A stretch of DNA of 40,246 bases from Deltaproteobacteria bacterium (GCA_016874835.1 VGTB01000007.1:1-40246), one strand, 5' to 3'; shown: positions 15,634 through 23,664, counted from the stretch's first letter. The notes: generated by a model from the sequence alone, not told the origin. Translations and numbers: made by a program.

Positions 15634-17010
15634 TCATAATTCCACTTCCGTAATAACCCGGATCGACTCATATACCGCATCACAGAGCAAATCAATTTCC
15701 CCGTATGAAATACTGAGTGGCGGCATAAGGACGATCACGTCGCCTAGGGGACGGATGATCACTCCCCTTTTTCGCGCATCCATGATCACCCTGTGGCCGA
15801 CTCTCTTCTCGGGAGGATATGGCTCTTTCGTCTCTTTACCGGCGACAAGTTCTATGCCCACCATGAAACCGCACTGGCGAATCTCGCCGACGTGGGCGAG
15901 CGATGCGAAGGGTTGCAGTTTCTCTCTGAGATGTGTGATTTTCCCCTGGAGCGCTTCGATTGTCCGTTCCTCCTCGAACACTTCCAGATTCGCAATGGCA
16001 ACGGCACAGGCAAGGGGATTTCCCGTATAGGTGTGTCCGTGGAAGAACGTTTTGAATTCGTGATATTCCCCGAGGAAGCCTTCATATATTTCATCGGTCG
16101 TTAACGTTGCCGCGAGTGGCAGATACCCTCCTGTGATTCCCTTGGCGAGGGCCATGAGGTTCGGAACAACCCCTTCGTGTTCACAGGCGAACATCTTTCC
16201 CGTCTTGCCGAAGCCGACGGCAACCTCGTCGGTGATCATGAAGATATTGTATTGTGTACAGAGCTCTCTCACCCTTTTCAGGTATCCCGGCGGGTGAATC
16301 AGCATTCCTCCGGCGCCCTGTACGATCGGTTCCATCACCAGGGCGGCGACTTCGTGACTGTGCTCATCCATGATTTTTTTTACACGATTCAGGCACTCCA
16401 TCTGGCATGACGGATAGGTCATTCCCAATTCACACCGGTAGCAGTAGGGTGATGTGACCCTGAAGGAAGGGAAGAGGAGATCTCTGTACATGGAGTGGAA
16501 CAGGTCTATCCCTCCGACGCTCACGGAACCGATGGTATCTCCGTGATACGAGTGAGACAGGTTGATATACTTTTTCTTGCGGGGATCGCCTTTCGGGGCC
16601 TGCTGGTGGTATTGAAAGGCCATTTTCAGGGCGATTTCAACGGCGGTGGAGCCATTGTCGGAATAGAATACCTTCGTCAACCCCTTCGGGGCGATTTCAA
16701 TGAGTTTTTTGGCAAGCATAATCGCCGGGATGTTGGCCAGCCCCAGCAGGGTGGAATGGGCAATCTTTCCCAGTTGCTCTCTCAGAGCCCTGTCCAGTTT
16801 CTCTTTCCTGTGGCCATGCACATTGGTCCAGAGTGAAGAGACACCGTCAACGTACCAGTTTCCTTCCACATCTTTGAGGAGGCATCCTTTCCCTTCCTCG
16901 ATGATGAGAGGGTCTTCTCTCTCGTAGAGCTTCATCTGGGTGAAGGGGTGCCAGATGTGCGTTTTATCGATGTGCTTCAATGATTGAGAGAGTTCTGCAT
17001 CATGTTTCAT
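15634..17010 (-). CDS. bioA: adenosylmethionine-8-amino-7-oxononanoate aminotransferase
   Basis: The 458-residue PLP enzyme makes 7,8-diaminopelargonate from KAPA, with S-adenosylmethionine as usual amino donor. Marks are I-W-H-P-F-T-Q-M at 19-26, characteristic of BioA, S-D-N-G-S-T-A-V-E at 117-125, the PLP aspartate in T-D-E-V-A-V-G-F-G, and the Schiff-base lysine K290 in A-L-A-K-G-I-T-G-G. A cysteine-rich stretch (C190, C193, C202, C206) sits in the middle and might bind a metal; I believe it recurs in related BioA proteins. It follows birA by 51 bases and precedes the FabZ-like gene by 25. Confidence 0.96.
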   Translation of the reverse strand: MKHDAELSQSLKHIDKTHIWHPFTQMKLYEREDPLIIEEGKGCLLKDVEGNWYVDGVSSLWTNVHGHRKEKLDRALREQLGKIAHSTLLGLANIPAIMLAKKLIEIAPKGLTKVFYSDNGSTAVEIALKMAFQYHQQAPKGDPRKKKYINLSHSYHGDTIGSVSVGGIDLFHSMYRDLLFPSFRVTSPYCYRCELGMTYPSCQMECLNRVKKIMDEHSHEVAALVMEPIVQGAGGMLIHPPGYLKRVRELCTQYNIFMITDEVAVGFGKTGKMFACEHEGVVPNLMALAKGITGGYLPLAATLTTDEIYEGFLGEYHEFKTFFHGHTYTGNPLACAVAIANLEVFEEERTIEALQGKITHLREKLQPFASLAHVGEIRQCGFMVGIELVAGKETKEPYPPEKRVGHRVIMDARKRGVIIRPLGDVIVLMPPLSISYGEIDLLCDAVYESIRVITEVEL

Positions 17011-17061
17011 TTCTTACCACCTATGTATTATTTGTTGCCCGTCATACGTATAAAAGAGAAA

Positions 17062-18057
17062 TTAAGACATATTCCTTTGGTTGAGGAGAGCAATATCCCC
17101 GGAGATGATCTTCTTCAGATTTCCGTCTCGATCCTGAAGGATCAGGAAGCCGTCTTCATCAATATCCCGGACTATTCCCGTGTATGTGGAATGGATCACA
17201 TCGACGCTGATCCGTTTTCCGATTATGTCGGTAAGCGCCCTCCAGCGACTCATGAACGGGTTGAAACCCTCGTTGGCGAATTCGTCGTAACATTTTTCGA
17301 ACCTCTCCAGGTAGTCACGGAGGATTGACACCCTGGAGAAGCGGTTCCCCGTTTCTATGAGGAGGGAAGTGGCGATCTTTCTTATCTCTCCGGGGAAAGC
17401 CTTGAGGGGAGTATTGATGTTCATTCCAATACCGATGATGACGTAATGTATCTTATCCATCTCGGCGTTTATTTCTGTGAGAATGCCGGCTACTTTTTTC
17501 TCATGAATGAGTACATCATTCGGCCATTTGATCGTGACGGCAAGCGTAGTGAAGGCGCGCAAAGTTTCCACGGCGGCGACGGAGGTCATCAGAGTCAGCT
17601 TTGGTGCTTCGTTGGGTGCTAACCGCGGCCTTAATATGAGAGAGGCATATATCCCCGCTCCGGGAGGGGAAAACCAGCTTCTGCCTCTCCTTCCCCTCCC
17701 CTGGGTCTGTGTTTCTGCAATCACCACCGTGCCCTCCGGCGCTCCTTCATTTGCCAGATGTTCTGCTCTGGTGTTGGTGGAGTCCGTTTCTTTGAAGTAC
17801 ACGACGTTGTTCCTGCCGATGAAATTCGTCTTTAATCCCTCCTGGATTTCCTGTGGCAGGAGAGATTCGGTAGCCTGGCGGAGGAGGTAGCCCTTTTTCC
17901 GGGACGAATCGATGATGTATCCCTCCTCTTTTAAGGTGCAGATGTGCTTCCAGATGGCGGCGCGGGAAATCATCAGAGACCGGCCTAAAAACTCTCCGGA
18001 AACCCAGTTTCCTTTTCCCTCTTTGAGGTGCGTGAGCAGCTGATTTTTTGTGGACAT
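17062..18057 (-). CDS. birA: bifunctional biotin-protein ligase / biotin operon repressor
   Basis: I set the start at the ATG 18055-18057; the longer frame from 18099 would run through the operator. The 331-residue product has an N-terminal winged helix (L-G-R-S-L-M-I-S-R-A-A-I-W-K-H at 24-38), then the ligase domain with the biotinyl-adenylate loop G-R-G-R-R-G at 120-125 and the K-W-P-N-D-V and K-V-A-G-I-L-T-E motifs. A C-terminal SH3-like domain follows. It loads biotin onto carboxylases and, as biotinyl-AMP-bound dimer, should repress the operator at 18085-18120. It is the first gene of the ten-gene biotin operon, so it represses itself. No ribosome site precedes the ATG and the predicted transcript start is next to it. 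Confidence 0.94.
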   Translation of the reverse strand: MSTKNQLLTHLKEGKGNWVSGEFLGRSLMISRAAIWKHICTLKEEGYIIDSSRKKGYLLRQATESLLPQEIQEGLKTNFIGRNNVVYFKETDSTNTRAEHLANEGAPEGTVVIAETQTQGRGRRGRSWFSPPGAGIYASLILRPRLAPNEAPKLTLMTSVAAVETLRAFTTLAVTIKWPNDVLIHEKKVAGILTEINAEMDKIHYVIIGIGMNINTPLKAFPGEIRKIATSLLIETGNRFSRVSILRDYLERFEKCYDEFANEGFNPFMSRWRALTDIIGKRISVDVIHSTYTGIVRDIDEDGFLILQDRDGNLKKIISGDIALLNQRNMS

Positions 18058-18064
18058 GGGGCGG

Positions 18065-18093
18065 CACATACCATTCATGAGCAAATATGTCAA
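18065..18093 (-). promoter_or_regulatory. birA-bio operon promoter overlapping the operator
   Basis: On the minus strand TTGACA (18088-18093) and TATGTG (18065-18070) are 17 bases apart. The -35 box is part of the left operator arm. Transcription would begin at about 18058-18060, immediately at the birA ATG, implying a leaderless or nearly leaderless message. Confidence 0.5.
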
Positions 18094-18120
18094 CCCCAAA
18101 AATATTCGTGGTTGACATAT
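18085..18120. promoter_or_regulatory. BirA operator, perfect 11-bp inverted repeat
   Basis: ATATGTCAACC (18085-18095) and GGTTGACATAT (18110-18120) are exact reverse complements with a 14-base spacer. This matches the known form of BirA sites, a TTGT-AACC / GGTT-ACAA type palindrome with a 14-16 base gap. It sits between birA and bioB, so one BirA dimer pair can shut both promoters. Confidence 0.92.
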
Positions 18121-18140
18121 ATTTTCTTCTCTGGTATGGG
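18112..18140 (+). promoter_or_regulatory. bioB promoter overlapping the operator
   Basis: TTGACA (18112-18117), inside the right operator arm, and TATGGG (18135-18140) are separated by 17 bases. The start would be near 18147, leaving a leader of about 45 bases with the AGGAGG ribosome site of bioB. The -10 match is only moderate. Confidence 0.5.
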
Positions 18141-18191
18141 GCAGTCACCCACAAGACACCGCGGAAAAATTGCCGGGTTAAGGAGGAACAG

Positions 18192-19163
18192 ATGGACATT
18201 TCCGGGATTGCAGAAAAGATTATCCATGAGGGAGATCATGCCATGACGTATGATGAAGCCCGCGAACTTGCCTCCCTTCCCGAAGGAGATACGGCTGATA
18301 TCCTGCACTGTGCAGGTAAAATCATGCGGGGATACGAAAAAAAGCTCATCCTCTGTTCCATTATCAACGCCAAGTCGGGTTTCTGCCCTGAAGACTGTGC
18401 TTTCTGCGCCCAGTCATCCCACCATAATACCAAGATCGACACGTATGACCTCCTGAAAAAAGAAAAGATCGTGGAACAGGCACTCAGGATGGATGAATCG
18501 GGGGCTACGAGATATTCGATGGTGACGAGCGGCTTCGCCCTCAGGGATGAGGAGATTGATACCATCTGCGATGCTGCCAAGACCATAAGAGATGACACTA
18601 ATCTCACGGTGTGTACTTCCCCGGGCACGGTGACGGAGGCAACGGCCCGCCGATTAAAGGGGAGCGGGATTTCCTTCTACCATCATAATCTGGAGACCGC
18701 TCGGAGCTATTTCGATAAGATATGTACGACCCATTCCTATGACGAAGACATACAGGCAGTGAAAACCGCCAAGGCATCGGGGTTGAAGGTCTGTTCGGGG
18801 GGGATTCTCGGACTCGGCGAAACCTGGGAACAGCGGATTGAACTGGCCTTCACCCTCAGGGAACTGGGTGTTGATGGAATACCGCTCAATTTCCTCAATC
18901 CTATTCCCGGAACCAGAATGGAGCACATGTCTCTGCTTCCCCCCGCGGAGGCGTTGAAATGTATCGCTCTTTTCAGATTGGTAAATCCGGGCAAAGAGAT
19001 TATTATTTGCGGGGGGAGGGAAGTAGTCCTGAAGGATTTTCAATCCTGGATTTTTTTCGCCGGTGCGAACGGTCTCATGATCGGGAATTATCTCACCACG
19101 CAGGGAAGAAATATAAAGATGGATATGGAGATGATCAAGGATTCCCGTCCTTGGCTTCTTTAA
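18192..19163 (+). CDS. bioB: biotin synthase (radical SAM)
   Basis: The start is the ATG at 18192, five bases after AGGAGG; the frame is open further upstream but that part overlaps the operator. The 323-residue radical SAM enzyme inserts sulfur into dethiobiotin. The [4Fe-4S]/SAM motif C-P-E-D-C-A-F-C-A-Q-S has C65, C69 and C72; the second-cluster ligand region C-S-I-I-N-A-K-S-G and the T-S-P-G-T / G-G-I-L-G-L-G-E-T motifs are present. It is transcribed away from birA under the shared operator and is separated from the other biotin genes. It ends 13 bases from the convergent FtsZ-like gene. Confidence 0.96.
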   Translation: MDISGIAEKIIHEGDHAMTYDEARELASLPEGDTADILHCAGKIMRGYEKKLILCSIINAKSGFCPEDCAFCAQSSHHNTKIDTYDLLKKEKIVEQALRMDESGATRYSMVTSGFALRDEEIDTICDAAKTIRDDTNLTVCTSPGTVTEATARRLKGSGISFYHHNLETARSYFDKICTTHSYDEDIQAVKTAKASGLKVCSGGILGLGETWEQRIELAFTLRELGVDGIPLNFLNPIPGTRMEHMSLLPPAEALKCIALFRLVNPGKEIIICGGREVVLKDFQSWIFFAGANGLMIGNYLTTQGRNIKMDMEMIKDSRPWLL

Positions 19164-19176
19164 ATCCGTAATCCGA

Positions 19177-20856
19177 TCAGCATTTCTTTCCCTTCTTCCC
19201 TGTCCTTTTGAGCTTCTTCGGGTATTCCTCAATGCGTGCGATTTTTCTGCCTGGATAGGGGCCGGACTTCAGCAGGTGATGAATGATCAGGTAATTGTTT
19301 TCTGGACTTTGAAATTCAGTTCCCTCCTTGAACCATACTCGCACGTTCCGCACTTTCTTGCGATCAAAGTAATATCTGAGATGGACATAGCCTCTGTCTT
19401 CATAGTCTTTACCATCTTTGATATCTCCATGAAACAGGACAAAACCTGCCTTCAGGCTCGGGATGATTGCTTCATTGAAATCGGGGTTATCGCTTGCATG
19501 CCATGTGTGAATAAAATCGCTTTTTTCTTTACGGGCGTACTCGATCTCGTCATGCTTCATCAAGGTCATCAGCCGGCAGCTGCGAAACATAGGGCGAACT
19601 TCTACATCCAGGATGGCGCAGTATCTATCTCCGTTTTTCAATACGCCTATAATGAGCCAGTTGAAACCGCCGGTGATCCGGACCTCTTTCAATTCTATGA
19701 AAACTTCTATGAGATATAGCGTGAAGGGGTGTTTTTTGTTCGTGTTCTTGCTCAGTTGAGGATATGTCTCTCTGAAATGCTGTAATGGCCTGTTGAACCA
19801 GCCTCCAACACGGGAAAACTCTGCCGGTTCTGCAACGTCGCCTCCCCAAGAGTCCATTTTATAATGTCCCCTGCTGTCAGGCTCGTCAACCATTCGCACC
19901 GCCAGTCTCACTTCCGGTGGATCCATCAATCCCAGCTTCCTCTGAATCGCTTTCCGGCAATATTCAATGATGGTATCCGTCTTGCTGGTCATGTATCTTT
20001 CCTGATTCTTTTCCAGACGAAGCAGAATGCCCGCCCGGAAATCGGCATCAAGTTTTGGCTGATGATTTACGGTAATAGTTATGCATGTCTCGTAGCCCGA
20101 TTCATGCTCTACAATTTTCACAAGTTCATCCACATCATGCAAAGAGAAGTCATCATGTTTGAAAAAGAGCGACAGGTAGATATGTTTCGTGTTCAGCAAA
20201 AGAAATCTGTTATCGCAGACAAAACCCTTGAAGATCTGTTTGTAATGCAGCATGTTGGATGACAGATAATAAAAACTGCTTACATACTCCCGGGAAACCT
20301 TTTGCAAGTCTGTAATGTCAAAACCGATAATACCCGGAATGTAACAGATATGGTAAATCATGTTGACAAGAACAGGCACGCTTATATCGGGATGCGGCAG
20401 CGTGGTGATTATTTCGTTCCTCGCTGGTTGGAGGATAATGGTCGCATCATTGTTGGATTTTTGAGATTCACAAATTGACCATAAGAGAGATGCAAAACAG
20501 TGCTTTGCAAGTTCTCTTGCCTGTAGAAATGCGAGATTTTTCGTCGAGCCTGCGAGGAAAACGACGGCTCTTTTGTGCAGCTTTAACGCCAACTGATCCG
20601 GTGTAGTGATAACTTCCACTTCATAGGCGATGCCCTCCGCATTCTCCGCATGGATCAATTGATTTCTTAAATCTCTTGCTATCGTCATGGCAATGTCATT
20701 TCCCAATTGACCCACACCAACAAAACAGGCGGTATAGGTTGAAGTACCGTTTCCAATTAGGTCTGCAGCATCCTGTCTCTGTGGTTTGCTAAAATCTATA
20801 AATACAACCTTGTCGCTGATCTTTAACCAGCGTATATCATGATACGATGTGCTCAT
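19177..20856 (-). CDS. divergent FtsZ/tubulin-like domain fused to a GNAT-like domain
   Basis: The ATG at 20854-20856 has GGAGGG seven bases upstream, giving 559 residues. Residues about 44-285 resemble FtsZ: G-V-G-Q-L-G-N-D (47-54) fits the first nucleotide loop, and I-P-G-I-I-G-F-D-I-T-D-L (173-184) fits the FtsZ helix and T7 synergy loop, with D180 and D183 matching its two conserved acidic positions. The G-G-G-T-G-S/T-G loop is absent; its place reads F-L-A-G-S-T-K-N. Residues about 375-510 look like a GNAT acetyltransferase: a V-E-V-R-P-M-F-R strand-helix motif, a D-N-P-D-F-N-E-A helix and S-L-K-A-G-F, but without the usual R/Q-x-x-G-x-G/A loop. A lysine-rich tail follows. No signal or membrane segment is seen. 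Both domain calls are from motif reading and need profile confirmation. It overlaps the 192-residue gene by 20 bases. Confidence 0.6.
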   Translation of the reverse strand: MSTSYHDIRWLKISDKVVFIDFSKPQRQDAADLIGNGTSTYTACFVGVGQLGNDIAMTIARDLRNQLIHAENAEGIAYEVEVITTPDQLALKLHKRAVVFLAGSTKNLAFLQARELAKHCFASLLWSICESQKSNNDATIILQPARNEIITTLPHPDISVPVLVNMIYHICYIPGIIGFDITDLQKVSREYVSSFYYLSSNMLHYKQIFKGFVCDNRFLLLNTKHIYLSLFFKHDDFSLHDVDELVKIVEHESGYETCITITVNHQPKLDADFRAGILLRLEKNQERYMTSKTDTIIEYCRKAIQRKLGLMDPPEVRLAVRMVDEPDSRGHYKMDSWGGDVAEPAEFSRVGGWFNRPLQHFRETYPQLSKNTNKKHPFTLYLIEVFIELKEVRITGGFNWLIIGVLKNGDRYCAILDVEVRPMFRSCRLMTLMKHDEIEYARKEKSDFIHTWHASDNPDFNEAIIPSLKAGFVLFHGDIKDGKDYEDRGYVHLRYYFDRKKVRNVRVWFKEGTEFQSPENNYLIIHHLLKSGPYPGRKIARIEEYPKKLKRTGKKGKKC

Positions 20857-21415
20857 TTTCGACCCTCCATTCAGCCTGTTTTCCCTTTTGATACAACTCC
20901 CCAATGGTCCCTAAAACTATGTTTATAGATGCCCGGCTCTGTGGCGTGTATTTTCGAGATACTAAAGGGTCTTTCTGCAGTTCGAATATGAGATCATACA
21001 AGAGTCTGTCGAACCTGATCTCAACAAGAGAATCTTCCTTAATTTCCAGTTTCTCAAGAAAAGTCGTAAGGTTCTTTAACGCTTTTTCAATTTCTCTTGC
21101 AGCTTTCTCCTTTGTTTTTCCGAAGTCGCTTTTTTTTGACTTTTCATACTTGGAAATCAGTTTAATAAGCTCAACGGCTTTTTCTTTATACGGAGAGTCG
21201 TGAATCATGTTCCTCACGGCTTTTTCTTCATCTTTGTCGTCTTTTTCTTCTAAAAGCTTTGTCAGATCACATGTCAGGATACATTGACCCCACGGCGAAG
21301 CGCCGTGGGGCGATGCGAGTACCAGATAACCGGATAAACCGGCATATTTTTCTCTAATTTCTTTAAAAACAGCATGTGCATTTTCGATCGCGACTTCAAA
21401 TTCTTCTTTCTTCAT
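20837..21415 (-). CDS. hypothetical helical protein between AAA+ and FtsZ-like genes
   Basis: I do not recognise this 192-residue protein. A short N-terminal domain (about 1-50) contains hydrophobic strands (G-Y-L-V-L-A and C-I-L-T-C-D-L). The rest is strongly charged and probably helical or coiled-coil (E, K and D rich, 55-125), then a C-terminal helical part. It has a good start (AAGGAG eight bases before the ATG), 31 bases after the AAA+ stop. It overlaps the FtsZ-like gene, so it is very likely a functional partner of both. A perfect hairpin at 21288-21310 lies inside the reading frame and encodes the S-P-H-G-A-S-P-W-G segment; this may be an in-frame insertion. Confidence 0.65.
   Translation of the reverse strand: MKKEEFEVAIENAHAVFKEIREKYAGLSGYLVLASPHGASPWGQCILTCDLTKLLEEKDDKDEEKAVRNMIHDSPYKEKAVELIKLISKYEKSKKSDFGKTKEKAAREIEKALKNLTTFLEKLEIKEDSLVEIRFDRLLYDLIFELQKDPLVSRKYTPQSRASINIVLGTIGELYQKGKQAEWRVENEHIVS
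21288..21310. repeat. GC-rich perfect hairpin within a coding region
   Basis: CCCCACGGCG (21288-21297), a three-base loop AAG, and CGCCGTGGGG (21301-21310) form a perfect 10-bp stem. It is much more GC-rich than the surrounding AT-rich gene. It looks like a REP-type palindrome of the kind associated with IS200/IS605-like elements, though no transposase is nearby. Confidence 0.6.
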
Positions 21416-21446
21416 AGATTGTTCTCCTTGACTCGAGCGATTGCTA

Positions 21447-23486
21447 TCAAAAGCCGATATGCTTCTTTGCTCCGTGAACTTTCTTCACGAGGATCTCCTG
21501 TGCGAGGGCTTGCAGCATCATTCCGTGAGTGACCTTCTCTTTGGGATAGAAGGCATACCTGTCCCGGACGATCCTGAAGTCACCCGGCGTGAGATCGATC
21601 ATCTTCTTCAATTCCGCTTCCACTTCGGCATTCATAGGATAAGCGGTGAGCGGAATCAGCATTTTCACATAGAAAGTTACATTTCCATCCGGCTTGAGAT
21701 AATCAAAACCGATCTTGTGATTGAAGCGGCGAATGGAGGCATTATCGAGGTCGCCCAGGCGATTGGTCGTACAGATCAGTATTCCTCGGAAACGTTCCAT
21801 CTGTGTGAGGAATTCATTCGTGAAGCTTGTCTCCCAAGACCGCACAGCGCGATCACGGCTGAATAGGAGTGAATCTGCTTCATCAATAATCAGAATTGCT
21901 TCCTCTGCTTCCGCTTCAGAGAAAGCGCGTGCGATGTTCTGCTCGGTCGATCCAACCCAGCAGTCAAGGATATCGCTTAACCGTTTGCAGACAATCTCCC
22001 GCTGCACGTGCCTGGCTAAATAGCGGACAAGCTCGCTCTTGCCGGTACCCGGAGGGCCGTAGAAGAGGAGATTAAAATTCTTGCGGTCGTCCTCAAGTGC
22101 GTCCTTCAGATAGCGGTCAAACGCCACAAGCTGATTAATGACAGCCGGGAGATCGCCTTCGATATTGAGTCCATCGAGGGAATAATTCCTTTCAATACCT
22201 TCCTTGTCACGGGGTTTGATCCCATTGTTATCCAGGATTTTGTAAGCATCCAAGGACATCCGGAATATCTCCTTAAATGCCTCATCCGATGGCGCATATG
22301 TGATCAGCGCCTTCTTTACCGCCATATCTACGATGCCGGCATTCACCCGATAACGTGACGAGAGATCGGTTATCTCATCTCGACTGAATAACCGCATTAT
22401 CCTGTTTTGCCGGAGAACCGATTCCCAGAGCTGTATCTGCTGTGTGCGATTGAGTGGTTTGAATTGCAGGCTGAAGGCAAAGCGCTGCCGGACAGACTCC
22501 TCTATGTGCCATATACTGTTCGTGATCCAGATCATTCTCGCGTGAGGCTCTTCCATAAACTGGTTCAGCCAGCCTTTATCCTGGGTCTCACCCTTCCTCA
22601 GCCAGCAATCTTCGGTGTTCAGGAGATTATCTGCTTCATCCACAATGATCAGAGAGCCGCCTTCAGAACTCGTCATATTCCGGCAGGCAACAAGGGCTGC
22701 TCGTCTGTTGTATGTCTCGTTGGACGTGTCCCTCAGGATCTCGTACGTGGTAATGCCTGCTTTCCTAGCAATACCGTGGGCATAGCTTGTCTTGCCGGTT
22801 CCCGCTGGCCCGTATAGTAAAATGTGCACCGGATCTTGCTTTTTTGAAGTAAGCAGTTTTAGGACGTGTTCCGTGTGTTTCGGATTAATAAGGTGATTTT
22901 CCAGGGGGATAACTTTGCGTGAAACCTTCTCGAACAGGTGTTTCGAAGTCCACTGAGAGGCAGGTTTCAAGAAGAAATCATGAAACTCATCCGATACCGC
23001 AAAATTATGCTGGTCCATTTCGTAGAATCCGATCCGTGAAAGGACTCCTCCGAAAATCCTTTGAAGCCCAAACGCACTGATATCCAGGATGGTCGTAAGA
23101 TACTTCTGACCGGCGGGGCTATTACATGAAAGGTGGTCGATAAAGTATTCCTCAGGCTGTTTCCATAGGGTAACGATGTAAAGGAAGCGGCAGAACTCGC
23201 TTTCCTGTTCGGTGAGTTTGAACATATTCCGAAACCGGGCCAACCTTTTCTCCGCCTCACTCCTTCCCCTGTAGGAAAGGTTTTTAACTCTTTTCTCCAG
23301 AAGATTTTTTAGTACGGGAACGGTCTTGCGTATGTGCCATTTCGGCGATTGCCGGATAATCCTTCTCAGTAGCAGAAGACTTTCCTCGGAGGCATCAAAC
23401 TGATCTTCAAAACCTGCAAGAAATTTTGTCCTTTCTTTTTCACTCACGCGTTCCATAAGGCATAGGACTATCTCGGACTCGTCCAA
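21447..23486 (-). CDS. double-AAA+ ATPase
   Basis: The 679-residue protein has a helical N-terminal region (1-200) and two AAA+ modules. The first has Walker A G-P-A-G-T-G-K-T (226-233), Walker B I-I-V-D-E-A-D (280-286) and arginine residues in V-R-Q-R-F (332-336). The second has Walker A G-P-P-G-T-G-K-S (477-484), Walker B I-L-I-I-D-E-A-D (531-538) and I-R-R-F (585-588). Both look catalytically complete, as in classical remodelling ATPases. It leads the operon with the 192-residue and FtsZ-like genes. The start is uncertain: the 23486 start is a TTG without ribosome site, and the protein-like reading frame continues to 23519 before an in-frame TAG (23520-23522), with an ATG three codons further up at 23531. 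A nonsense mutation at codon 4 is possible. Confidence 0.85.
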   Translation of the reverse strand: MDESEIVLCLMERVSEKERTKFLAGFEDQFDASEESLLLLRRIIRQSPKWHIRKTVPVLKNLLEKRVKNLSYRGRSEAEKRLARFRNMFKLTEQESEFCRFLYIVTLWKQPEEYFIDHLSCNSPAGQKYLTTILDISAFGLQRIFGGVLSRIGFYEMDQHNFAVSDEFHDFFLKPASQWTSKHLFEKVSRKVIPLENHLINPKHTEHVLKLLTSKKQDPVHILLYGPAGTGKTSYAHGIARKAGITTYEILRDTSNETYNRRAALVACRNMTSSEGGSLIIVDEADNLLNTEDCWLRKGETQDKGWLNQFMEEPHARMIWITNSIWHIEESVRQRFAFSLQFKPLNRTQQIQLWESVLRQNRIMRLFSRDEITDLSSRYRVNAGIVDMAVKKALITYAPSDEAFKEIFRMSLDAYKILDNNGIKPRDKEGIERNYSLDGLNIEGDLPAVINQLVAFDRYLKDALEDDRKNFNLLFYGPPGTGKSELVRYLARHVQREIVCKRLSDILDCWVGSTEQNIARAFSEAEAEEAILIIDEADSLLFSRDRAVRSWETSFTNEFLTQMERFRGILICTTNRLGDLDNASIRRFNHKIGFDYLKPDGNVTFYVKMLIPLTAYPMNAEVEAELKKMIDLTPGDFRIVRDRYAFYPKEKVTHGMMLQALAQEILVKKVHGAKKHIGF

Positions 23487-23530
23487 GCCGAGAATCCATG
23501 CGAGTATTTCCAGGGTCGCCTAGTCTAACA

Positions 23531-23659
23531 TTATGGACCGATCGAGCAGCCTGAGCATATAAATTGCACACACTGTATATGAACGAACCTTTCGTTTCTA
23601 TCGAGTGATAACGGCGCTGCGTGACCGGTTAACCCTATTGATCGACGCCATCGTTTCAT
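23531..23659 (-). CDS. possible 42-residue leader ORF of the AAA+ operon
   Basis: An ATG at 23657-23659 has a strong GGAGG eight bases upstream and opens a 42-codon basic, cysteine-containing frame (begins M-K-R-W-R-R-S). The frame ends with TAA at 23531-23533, overlapping the ATG at 23529-23531 as TAATG, so it may couple translation into the AAA+ gene. I recognise no domain. It overlaps the half-site at 23650-23664. It could equally be a by-product of the disturbed AAA+ start. Confidence 0.3.
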   Translation of the reverse strand: MKRWRRSIGLTGHAAPLSLDRNERFVHIQCVQFICSGCSIGP

Positions 23660-23664
23660 ATGCC
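23650..23664. promoter_or_regulatory. half-site resembling the WYL operator
   Basis: ATCGTTTCATATGCC differs at two of 15 positions from the left part of the site at 25497-25520 and shares its first ten bases with the site at 23730-23753. It overlaps the start codon of the leader ORF, where a bound repressor could block expression of the AAA+ operon. Confidence 0.45.

Noticed and set aside
19177-20856. ThiF/E1-like reading of the G-V-G-Q-L-G motif, which with the JAMM gene would suggest a ubiquitin-like system
   Set aside because: The later P-G...D..D segment fits FtsZ better, no E1 catalytic cysteine region, E2 or ubiquitin-like gene is visible, and the JAMM gene is in a separate transcript.
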